A DNA stretch of 64,000 nt. Source: Bacteroidales bacterium Phil12. GTDB taxonomy: Bacteria; Bacteroidota; Bacteroidia; Bacteroidales; P3. The stretch lies in assembly GCA_002633275.1 (NCBI GenBank), contig NWBO01000158.1, positions 310,001-374,000 of the forward strand. Reading direction: 5' to 3'. The position numbers were made by a program, and so were the translations under genes. Below are positions 46,418-53,647 of the stretch, piece after piece. Within the stretch, counting starts at the first letter, position 1; each line of letters starts with the position of its first letter. The notes beneath the pieces are model-generated. The model saw only the letters and a program-made list of their open reading frames with translations, was not told the origin of the DNA and did not search any database.

Positions 46418-47515
46418 CTATTGTTTCAAATTCTTGAAATACTTTTCTATCAAATTTTGAGCAATGATATAAGCCGACATTCTGTTATCCAAAATATCGT
46501 CTTTGGCAATATCCAATTCTTTTTTGATTTCCTCGTTATTGTAGAAGTTATCCAATAAGGACTGTTTGATACTTTCGTCTAAAATTCGCAAATTCTGTTC
46601 GTTTCTGTTCTTATAGAAATAGCCGTTTTGTTTTGTCATTTTCACAAAGTCCATAACGCATTGCCAAATCTCTTTTATGCCGTCCTTTGTATATGCACTG
46701 CAAGTATATACCTTTGGAGACCAACCATTCTCGTTCATCGGGAACAGATGCAAAGCATTTCTGTAATTGCTCGCTGCTATTTCGCTTATTTCTTTCATCT
46801 TTCCCTCTGCTTTATTGACTGCTATGGCGTCCGCCATTTCCATTATACCTCTTTTAATGCCCTGCAACTCATCGCCTGCACCACCTAACTGCAAAAGCAA
46901 GAAGAAATCCACCATACTATGAGCCAAAACCTCGCTTTGTCCCACACCGACGGTTTCTATTATAACGGTATCGAAACCTGCCGCTTCGCAAAGAATTATA
47001 ATCTCTCTTGTTTTTCTTGCAACACCACCTAAACTGCCTGCTGACGGACTTGGACGAATAAAAGCGTTTTCATCTTGTGCAAGAGTTTCCATACGAGTCT
47101 TGTCACCAAGTATTGAGCCTTTACTTCTCTGACTTGAAGGGTCTATTGCCAACACCGCAACCTTATGTCCTTCATCGCACAACATCTTTCCCAACGCCTC
47201 AATAAACGTACTCTTACCAACTCCAGGAACACCCGTTATACCCAAACGCACACTACCTCCTGAAAACGGAAGACACTTTTCAATAACTTTTTGAGCCAAA
47301 ACAGAATGTGCATAAAGATTGCTTTCAATCAAAGTAATGGCTTTTGACAAAATGGTACGATTGCCTTCCCTTATGCCTTTGACGTAATCATCGGCAGAAA
47401 GTTCCTTACGTTTAATGACTTTGAAATCACTATTGACCATTGCCGCATTGGCTTTGCCTTTGGAGACACTCAATGCTGAATTTTTATTGTCTTTATCTAT
47501 TATTTGATCGTACAT
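46418..47515 (-). CDS. meaB: Methylmalonyl-CoA mutase-associated GTPase MeaB
   Basis: The 365-residue G3E-family GTPase has Walker A GVPGVGKSTF (about residue 95), LAIDPSSQRSKGSILGDKTRM, IRPSPSAGSLGGVARKTRE, the Walker B/switch ETVGVGQSE and the base-specificity motif AVNKAEG. It guards and reloads adenosylcobalamin in methylmalonyl-CoA mutase, used for propionate production in Bacteroidales. mutA/mutB are not in the window. A TAAATTTG box lies 33 bases upstream on the minus strand. Confidence 0.95.
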   Translation of the reverse strand: MYDQIIDKDNKNSALSVSKGKANAAMVNSDFKVIKRKELSADDYVKGIREGNRTILSKAITLIESNLYAHSVLAQKVIEKCLPFSGGSVRLGITGVPGVGKSTFIEALGKMLCDEGHKVAVLAIDPSSQRSKGSILGDKTRMETLAQDENAFIRPSPSAGSLGGVARKTREIIILCEAAGFDTVIIETVGVGQSEVLAHSMVDFFLLLQLGGAGDELQGIKRGIMEMADAIAVNKAEGKMKEISEIAASNYRNALHLFPMNENGWSPKVYTCSAYTKDGIKEIWQCVMDFVKMTKQNGYFYKNRNEQNLRILDESIKQSLLDNFYNNEEIKKELDIAKDDILDNRMSAYIIAQNLIEKYFKNLKQ

Positions 47516-47548
47516 TTCCCTTATTTTTTAGTGTGGTTTGTCGGAGTG

Positions 47549-47556
47549 CAAATTTA
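47549..47556 (-). promoter_or_regulatory. -7 box of the meaB promoter
   Basis: The minus strand reads TAAATTTG, a TAnnTTTG match 33 bases before the meaB ATG. Confidence 0.55.
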
Positions 47557-47697
47557 ATAATTTTTTTTCAATTTGCTTATTCATTTCGCTATGATTTTAA
47601 TTCATTGCCTTAAAATCATAATTTATTTTATCGTTTTCACACTTAGATTTTATAAATTGACCAATAAATTCTGCCATATCCGCTGTTGAAAAATTAA

Positions 47698-47823
47698 TAT
47701 CACTAAACAAAAAATTAGTGTTAAACACTGATAAAATAATGTCTCACACTAAAAAATTAATCATTAACACTAATAAAACAATCACTCACATTATTTTGCC
47801 CATATAAAATACCAATAAAATAA
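47698..47823. repeat. 21-bp-period word array, 6 units
   Basis: Units start at 47698, 47719, 47740, 47761, 47782 and 47803 with words TATCACTAAA, TGTTAAACAC, TGTCTCACAC, TCATTAACAC, TCACTCACAT and TATAAAATAC. It runs straight into the MITE-like inverted pair at 47821. The gap between meaB and the PGK fusion gene (47516-47911) holds only these elements and the meaB promoter. Confidence 0.8.
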
Positions 47824-47860
47824 CGCGAGTTCAACAAAAAATTTCGTCAAACTCACGTTA
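47821..47860. mobile_element. Minimal inverted pair of MITE ends
   Basis: TAACGCGAGTTCAAC and its near reverse complement (GTCAAACTCACGTTA) lie back to back in 40 bases. They match the termini of the 211-bp element at 51341-51551, with almost all internal sequence missing. On the minus strand the hairpin sits 52 bases past the stop of the PGK-SDR gene and could serve as its terminator. Confidence 0.6.
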
Positions 47861-47911
47861 TTTCGTTAATAATTAAAAATACTTCAATTATCTATCGAAT
47901 GTTTATTTGTC

Positions 47912-49876
47912 TTATTGTCTAAAAAACAAACCACTGTTTGCTTGTGCAGTAGGCATTATCGTCAAATCGTTAATACAAACGTGTTGAGGTAAAAATGCAC
48001 AATAAACAATAGTATCTGCTATGTCTTCGCCTGTCAATGGTTTGTAACCGGCATAAGTTGCATAGTTCTTAGCCATATCGCCCTTAAATCTTACCATTGA
48101 AAACTCCGTCTCAACAGCACCCGGACAAACATTGGTAACTTTTACATTGTATGGCAAACAATCAATACGCATACCCTTAGACAAAGCATCCACAGCGTGT
48201 TTTACTGCACAATAAACGCTGCCGCCTGCATACACTTCCTTGCCTGCTATTGAACAAAGGTTGATAACATGTCCTTTCTTTCTTTCGCACATCCATGGCA
48301 ATACAACTCTTGACACATACAACAGACCTTTTACATCGGTATCCACCATTTGTTCCCAATCATTCAAATCTGCCGATTGTATAGGATCTTTTCCTGCTGC
48401 CAATCCCGCGTTATTTACCAAAACATCAATCTTTCTCCATTTTGCAGGAAGAGAATTAAGATTTTCTTCAACTTGTTTGTTATCCCTTACATCGAAGTTT
48501 AATGCCATAACATTGACACCATAATTCTTTTCGATACTTTCTTTAAGCGTATCCAAACGTTCTTTTCTTCTGCCGGTGATTATAACATCGCAACCTTTTG
48601 CTGCGAACTTCTCAGCACACGCTCTACCGATACCTGCCGTAGCACCTGTAATCAATACTTTCTTTGGTTGGTCTGTCTCAATTTCTTCTATTGCTGCTAT
48701 ACCGGGAAGTGTTTTGCCTTCGATAAACTCCAACATAGCACCGCCACCTGTGGATATATATGATATTTGGTCTGCATATCCGCTTGCCTTTATTGCTGCC
48801 ACGCTATCGCCACCACCTATAACTGAAAACGCACCATTATTGGTCGTTGCATCTGCCACTGCTTTGGCAATAGCTTGTGTACCTTTTGCAAAATTAGGGA
48901 ATTCAAACACACCCATAGGTCCATTCCAAAGAATGGTCTTTGATTTCTTTATAATAGATTCATATATCGCAATGGTTTTCTCTCCAATATCCATAGCCTG
49001 CCAGCCGTCCGGAACTTCCATATCAGGAATGTATTCGATGTTTGCATCATTCGAGAAATTATCCGCAATGATATTATCGTGCGTTAAGTCAATCTTTACG
49101 CCCTTACTTTTGGCTGTATAAACCACACGGCTTGCTGCTTCCAATTTATCATCTTCACAAATGCTCTCTCCTATATGGTGTCCATTACTCTTTGCAAAGG
49201 TATAACGCATACCACCTCCGATAAGCAAATAATCCACTTTATCGCAAAGGGCAAGCAAGATATCCATTTTCGTTGAAATCTTACTTCCTCCGATTATCGC
49301 TGTAAAAGGATGCTCTACTTCGCCAAGGATTTTGTTCAATACCTCTACTTCTTGCTGCATCAACAAGCCAAAGTATTTGTTATTCGGGAAGAATTTGGCT
49401 ATTGTCGCCGTTGAAGAATGATTTCTGTGGGCTGTACCAAACGCATCATTAACATAAGCATCGCCTAACTTCGATAATTGTTTTGCTAAATGCTCATCGC
49501 CCTTGGTCTCTCCCGGATAAAAACGCATGTTCTCCAAAAGCATAACGTCGCCCTCTTTCAACGTATCTGCCAAATCATACACAGCATCGCTTAACAACTC
49601 TTGTGTAAATACGACCTGCTTGTTTATAAGTTTGGACAAATACTCGGCAACAAACTTCAAAGAATATTTTTCTTCAAAGCCGCCTTTTTTAGGTCTGCCC
49701 AAGTGCGACATAAGAATTACCTTCGCACCGTCGTTCATTAATTTGTTGATTGTAGGCAATGCTTCCCTGATTCGGGTATCGTCTGTGATATTGCCTTGGG
49801 CATCTGTCGGAACATTAAAATCCACACGTACCAGCACTCTTTTGCCCTTGAAGTTTACGTCTTTTATTGTATTCAT
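47912..49876 (-). CDS. Phosphoglycerate kinase fused to a short-chain dehydrogenase (PGK-SDR)
   Basis: From the ATG at 49876 the 654-residue protein starts with a complete PGK: VRVDFNVPTD (residue 16), SHLGRPKK (57), MRFYPGETKGDEHLAK (117), DAFGTAHRNHSST (144), NGPMGVFEFPNFAKGT (318), IGGGDSVAA (353) and GGGAMLEFIEGKTLPGI (377). After the linker EEIETDQP a complete SDR begins (KKVLITGATAGIGRA, 405): Rossmann motif TGATAGIG, NNAG (488-491), S542, Y555-x3-K559, and a YdfG-like end (MPTAQANSGLFFR). No stop, frameshift or Met lies at the junction. PGK makes ATP in glycolysis; YdfG-type SDRs oxidise 3-hydroxy acids such as L-allo-threonine or serine. The benefit of the fusion is unknown. Confidence 0.9.
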   Translation of the reverse strand: MNTIKDVNFKGKRVLVRVDFNVPTDAQGNITDDTRIREALPTINKLMNDGAKVILMSHLGRPKKGGFEEKYSLKFVAEYLSKLINKQVVFTQELLSDAVYDLADTLKEGDVMLLENMRFYPGETKGDEHLAKQLSKLGDAYVNDAFGTAHRNHSSTATIAKFFPNNKYFGLLMQQEVEVLNKILGEVEHPFTAIIGGSKISTKMDILLALCDKVDYLLIGGGMRYTFAKSNGHHIGESICEDDKLEAASRVVYTAKSKGVKIDLTHDNIIADNFSNDANIEYIPDMEVPDGWQAMDIGEKTIAIYESIIKKSKTILWNGPMGVFEFPNFAKGTQAIAKAVADATTNNGAFSVIGGGDSVAAIKASGYADQISYISTGGGAMLEFIEGKTLPGIAAIEEIETDQPKKVLITGATAGIGRACAEKFAAKGCDVIITGRRKERLDTLKESIEKNYGVNVMALNFDVRDNKQVEENLNSLPAKWRKIDVLVNNAGLAAGKDPIQSADLNDWEQMVDTDVKGLLYVSRVVLPWMCERKKGHVINLCSIAGKEVYAGGSVYCAVKHAVDALSKGMRIDCLPYNVKVTNVCPGAVETEFSMVRFKGDMAKNYATYAGYKPLTGEDIADTIVYCAFLPQHVCINDLTIMPTAQANSGLFFRQ

Positions 49877-49928
49877 ATCTGTATGTATTCTACTTATTTT
49901 GTTATACATTCATCAGTCTTTTACGGTG

Positions 49929-49936
49929 CAAATATA
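49929..49936 (-). promoter_or_regulatory. -7 box of the PGK-SDR promoter
   Basis: The minus strand reads TATATTTG, 52 bases before the preferred ATG at 49876 and 19 before an alternative ATG at 49909. Confidence 0.6.
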
Positions 49937-49944
49937 CAATTTTT

Positions 49945-49975
49945 TTTGTAATTAGTGAGATTTTTATTAATTTTG
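49945..49975 (+). promoter_or_regulatory. Promoter of corA
   Basis: TTTG at 49945-49948 and TAATTTTG at 49968-49975 are 19 bp apart. The start sites of corA and PGK-SDR diverge from the same 50-bp region. Confidence 0.7.
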
Positions 49976-50009
49976 CACTCCAAAAAAGAAGAAAGGGGGT
50001 TTAAGGGGT

Positions 50010-50960
50010 ATGATAGATACAATAAATTTTGAAGATGTTAAATGGTATCATGTTTTCAATCCTACCGATGAAGACTACGATTATTTGATGGATACGTTTG
50101 ACTTTCACCCTTTGGACATCGAAGACTGTAAATCCTCCAACCAACGTCCTAAAATTGACGAATACGATGAGTACTATTTCATCATCCTTCACTTTCCTTA
50201 TTTCGACAAAACGAATAAATTCATACGCCTTAAAGAAGTTAAAATCTTTTGGGGTAAAGATTACATAGTTACATTGGGTTCTTCACATTGGGTTGTCAAG
50301 AATATGTTCAACGAAATGAAAAATCATCGCAACAACTTGATTGAAGAAAAGAAAAAAAAAGATGAAGACCCAGACGACGACAGTTTGGACATTATCGGTT
50401 CTTCCGACGCTTTGCTTTACAACTTGTTGGATAGACTTATGGTTGAGACATATTCCTTAATTCTTCGCATAGGAACAGACGTTGATAACTTAAATATAGA
50501 TATTTTCTCAAAAAAAGCAACAATCGTTTTGGAACATCTAAGTATAACAAGAAAAAATCTTATCTCTATCAACACTTCTTTCAAGCCTCAACTACGAGTG
50601 TTACATCAATTCGAGAGCGGAAACATCAAGGGCTATGAGGAAGATATGGAAGAATACTGGGGAAATATCTTAGACCAATATCAAAAAATGTTTGACTTGG
50701 TGGAAGATTACGGCGAATTGACGCAAGGTTTGGCACAAACATTCGACTCTTTGCAGACGAACAAGACCAACGAAATCATCAAAACCTTAACATTCATTTC
50801 CACAGTCATGCTTCCCTTAACCGTGGTAAGCAGTATATACGGAATGAACATACAATTACCGTTTATGGCAAGTCCTTATGCATTTGCGGGTATATCTATT
50901 GTAATGGTCGTCATCGTTATTGCGTTTTATATGTACTTCAAACGCAAGCGTTGGTTTTAA
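50010..50960 (+). CDS. corA: CorA-family magnesium/cobalt transporter
   Basis: The 316-residue protein has a cytosolic N-terminal domain (PTDEDYDYLMDTFDFHPLDIEDC), a long helix region and two C-terminal membrane segments. The pore motif GMN lies in SIYGMNIQLPF between TM1 (TLTFISTVMLPLTVVSS) and TM2 (AFAGISIVMVVIVIAFYMYF), and the tail is basic (KRKRWF). It forms a pentameric channel for divalent cations in the inner membrane. An A/G-rich leader (AGAAAGGGGG) precedes it, but its spacing is poor for a classical ribosome-binding site. Confidence 0.93.
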   Translation: MIDTINFEDVKWYHVFNPTDEDYDYLMDTFDFHPLDIEDCKSSNQRPKIDEYDEYYFIILHFPYFDKTNKFIRLKEVKIFWGKDYIVTLGSSHWVVKNMFNEMKNHRNNLIEEKKKKDEDPDDDSLDIIGSSDALLYNLLDRLMVETYSLILRIGTDVDNLNIDIFSKKATIVLEHLSITRKNLISINTSFKPQLRVLHQFESGNIKGYEEDMEEYWGNILDQYQKMFDLVEDYGELTQGLAQTFDSLQTNKTNEIIKTLTFISTVMLPLTVVSSIYGMNIQLPFMASPYAFAGISIVMVVIVIAFYMYFKRKRWF

Positions 50961-51091
50961 TAACGTTTTCATCGTTTTGAGTTTTTGAATGTTTTTTTAG
51001 TTAAGTTCTTTAATTTATTTATTAAGTTTTTGAGTTATTGATTTAGAAATTTGAGTTTATTGATTTGAGATATTTTAATATAAATTGGTTT

Positions 51092-51163
51092 GCCCTTATA
51101 GTTTAATGGATAAAATTTCAGATTCCGGTTCTGACGATTTGCGTTCGATTCGCAATAAGGGTA
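51092..51163 (+). tRNA. tRNA-Arg (anticodon CCG)
   Basis: A 72-base cloverleaf can be drawn: acceptor GCCCTTA/TAAGGGT (G1-U72 wobble), D arm GTTT/AAAT with GG in the loop, anticodon stem TCAGA/TCTGA around loop TTCCGGT (anticodon CCG), 4-nt variable loop, T arm TTGCG/CGCAA with loop TTCGATT, and discriminator A. CCA is not encoded. It decodes CGG. It stands alone in an AT-rich region between corA and the MITE. Confidence 0.88.
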
Positions 51164-51340
51164 CTTTTCATTAGATTTTTATTTTTTGGTGCTTGCACCG
51201 ACATTTTCTTTTAACTTTGTCTTCTACTCTAATGTGTATAGGGACAATCCGAACACAGCAAAAAAATTAATGGGCTACGTACAAATTAAAAGAGTGAATG
51301 ATAAAAATTTTATATCTTTCATCTTTTATACAACTAAACT

Positions 51341-51551
51341 AACGTGAGTTCGACAAAATTAATCAAAAGATTATCAGAATATTAAATGTTTATAACACCC
51401 ATAGTATTAATGATGTCTATGAATTTGTATAATTAATATCTCCTACGTTTTGTTCAGATGCAAAAAAACACTTAAAGAATTATCCTCACATTTTTTGGTA
51501 AAGATTTATAATTCATTTATTTTCAATAATTAAATTCGTCGAACTCACGTT
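51341..51551. mobile_element. MITE-like element with terminal inverted repeats and a target-site duplication
   Basis: The 211-bp element has ends AACGTGAGTTCGAC and GTCGAACTCACGTT; over 22 bases the ends match at 20 positions. It is flanked on both sides by AAACT, a 5-bp target-site duplication. It encodes nothing, so it would depend on a transposase supplied in trans. Its first about 115 bases recur, diverged, at 62814-62920. The rest of the gap between the tRNA and the DUF4139 gene (51164-51340) is AT-rich, with a small GGTGC/GCACC hairpin near 51187. Confidence 0.8.
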
Positions 51552-51597
51552 AAACTACTCTTCGTTCGCCTATCTTTTGATTAATTTTTCACATACA

Positions 51598-53253
51598 TTA
51601 ATTCAAATACAGATTAAAATCTTTCGGGTATTTAACAGTATAAGAAAACTTCAACTCTTTGGTTTCTTTAGGTTGCAAATGTAAATTCCATTTAATGATA
51701 CCAGTGTTGGCGTTCAAATTACCATCGCCTTTATCCACATTGGTAATTTTTATATCAGCGTTTTGCGAAATAGGAACTTGGTCTTTGATTTCCAAATCAA
51801 TTACGCTGTTCTTTGTATTCTTAACATGCAAAGTAACTGTAACCGTTTCCTCTACATTTGAAGACAAAAAACCTTTGTCCGGTGAAGATTTTCTTACCTT
51901 TCTTGAAATCTTAACGTTATTGTCTTCGCCTGCGGAAAATTTCATTGTATCCTTAGTTGAATTGGTATTGACAAAAGATTTGGCGATATATTTACCATTC
52001 AAGAAAATATCACAAGCAACGTTTTGCAAAGCCAAATCCTCCCAATCAGGCAACAATGCCGTGTAATAAACTTTCTCTATTGCTTTCGGAGTTGCGAAAT
52101 GCTTAAACAAAACCTTAGTCGTATCAAACGTTAATGGGATTGTCTGAGGTTTATCATTGGAACTTATCGATTGTTTGGTCGTTAAAGTGTATTCTCTGCT
52201 CAATGTAAGATTTTCAACTGCCGAACCGCTTGCCAAAGCAACATCTTCCATAGCACCATAATCCGCACTAACCTCCCTTTCTTCCACAACAGCAAGAGTA
52301 TTATTGGAAAGCATAGCATGTTTGGCTTTCATAGTAGATCTTGCTTGGTATTGAGGAACAGCATTCAAATACCAAGTGTATAGTTCAGCGTCCTCGCCCG
52401 CATAACCTGCCTCGTTGGTAGAAAAAACAATGTCGCAATCTTTCCAATTCTCGTTGGTATTTTGCGAAACATTGGTTTTAAGATTGAAAATGGCTTGATT
52501 CATATTCTCGTCCAACATAACATTATAATTATAACTGCTTGCAACCGAATAAACCAAATAATCGTAATGCAATGTTGTGGTCATATTTCTATTGGAATAT
52601 ATGCTAACTATTATATTCTTGGATTTGGTTGTCAGTTTGCAATTGCCGTTATGCTGACGTACAAGATTTTCCAACTCATCTTCCTGTTGATTTCTCACAA
52701 ACTGTAATTCCTCGTTTTCTTTTCTCGTGGTAAGAATAAGATTATTGAGTTTAAGAATTTCTTCTTTTTGAAAATCAAACTGAGCCTTAATAGTCTTAAC
52801 AGTGTCTATCGCCTGAGTGTTTTTTATGGCTTTCATATTGTTCAATGCCGTCAATTGCTGATTGTAAGTATTGATAAGAGTGTTGTTATCATTTATTTTC
52901 TTGTTTGTTTTCTCCAATTTATCTTTCAAAGCATTGATTTGAGAAAGCACGTTGGAGGAAAAAGTTTCGCTTACTGCTTGATTAAACGATTGGGATATAT
53001 CTTTGACATTTACCGAAGTTATGAAAAAATCTTCTTGTTGAGAAAAATGCAGATTATCTTTACTGAATGTTGTGGCATTATCAGTGATTATAAATTTGTT
53101 CTCGCCTTTAACAAGATTGACTTTCGCTGATTTTTCAACAAGTGCGCTATTGGGATAAACGGTAACCTTTTCCAATTTGCTTTTTACTTCATTTTGGGCG
53201 TTCAACGTGATAAAAGAAAACATCACTGTCGCCATTAAAATTATTTTTTTCAT
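51598..53253 (-). CDS. DUF4139 (mucoidy inhibitor MuiA-like) secreted protein
   Basis: From the ATG at 53253 the 551-residue product has a signal peptide (MKKIILMATVMFSFITLNAQ). The N-terminal DUF4140 part begins SKLEKVTVYPNSALVEKSAKVNLVKGENKF. A coiled coil follows (about 95-200, ALKDKLEKTNKKINDNNTLIN), then the DUF4139 beta-sandwich (YLVYSVASSYNYNVMLDENM, GYAGEDAELYTWYLNAVPQYQARS) to the end (NLHLQPKETKELKFSYTVKYP). It is probably periplasmic. No enzymatic role is established. An ATG 49 codons upstream would bury the signal peptide and is rejected. Confidence 0.83.
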   Translation of the reverse strand: MKKIILMATVMFSFITLNAQNEVKSKLEKVTVYPNSALVEKSAKVNLVKGENKFIITDNATTFSKDNLHFSQQEDFFITSVNVKDISQSFNQAVSETFSSNVLSQINALKDKLEKTNKKINDNNTLINTYNQQLTALNNMKAIKNTQAIDTVKTIKAQFDFQKEEILKLNNLILTTRKENEELQFVRNQQEDELENLVRQHNGNCKLTTKSKNIIVSIYSNRNMTTTLHYDYLVYSVASSYNYNVMLDENMNQAIFNLKTNVSQNTNENWKDCDIVFSTNEAGYAGEDAELYTWYLNAVPQYQARSTMKAKHAMLSNNTLAVVEEREVSADYGAMEDVALASGSAVENLTLSREYTLTTKQSISSNDKPQTIPLTFDTTKVLFKHFATPKAIEKVYYTALLPDWEDLALQNVACDIFLNGKYIAKSFVNTNSTKDTMKFSAGEDNNVKISRKVRKSSPDKGFLSSNVEETVTVTLHVKNTKNSVIDLEIKDQVPISQNADIKITNVDKGDGNLNANTGIIKWNLHLQPKETKELKFSYTVKYPKDFNLYLN

Positions 53254-53371
53254 AGTTTTTGCGTTGTTTTTTTCTAAAAAATATTTATCCGCCAATTGCG
53301 AATATTTTCTGACAGCATAACAACTTTCGTACCAAAAGCCATAAAACTTATATTTCACAATAAAAAGCGAA

Positions 53372-53455
53372 TATTTAATACCACAAAAATAATCACTCAT
53401 ATTATTTTATTAGTGTTAAACATTAGAAAAATAATGTGAGACACTAATTTTTTGT
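53372..53455. repeat. 21-bp-period word array, 4 units
   Basis: Units start at 53372 (TATTTAATAC), 53393 (TCACTCATAT), 53414 (TGTTAAACAT) and 53435 (TGTGAGACAC). The array lies in the divergent gap between the DUF4139 gene and rel. Confidence 0.75.
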
Positions 53456-53585
53456 TTTCACTTAAAAATTTTATCGTTTCAAAAAAACAAATATTTTTCA
53501 TGTTACTTAGATTTTTTGAAAAATTGTTTTATTCTTTTGAAATTAAATTATGGTTTATCTAACGCAGTATTACGAATAAATTTAT

Positions 53586-53593
53586 TACTTTTG
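53586..53593 (+). promoter_or_regulatory. -7 box of the rel promoter
   Basis: TACTTTTG matches TAnnTTTG and is 54 bases before the ATG at 53648. Confidence 0.5.
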
Positions 53594-53647
53594 CAGGGAT
53601 TTATTCGCATAAAAATCAAAAAGAACGCACAATTAAAAGAAATTGTT

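Noticed and set aside
48600-48720. A missed frameshift or stop joining two separate genes (pgk and an SDR gene).
   Set aside because: Both domains are in the same frame with no stop, and the SDR has no start codon of its own near the junction. A sequencing error cannot be fully excluded but is not suggested by the sequence.
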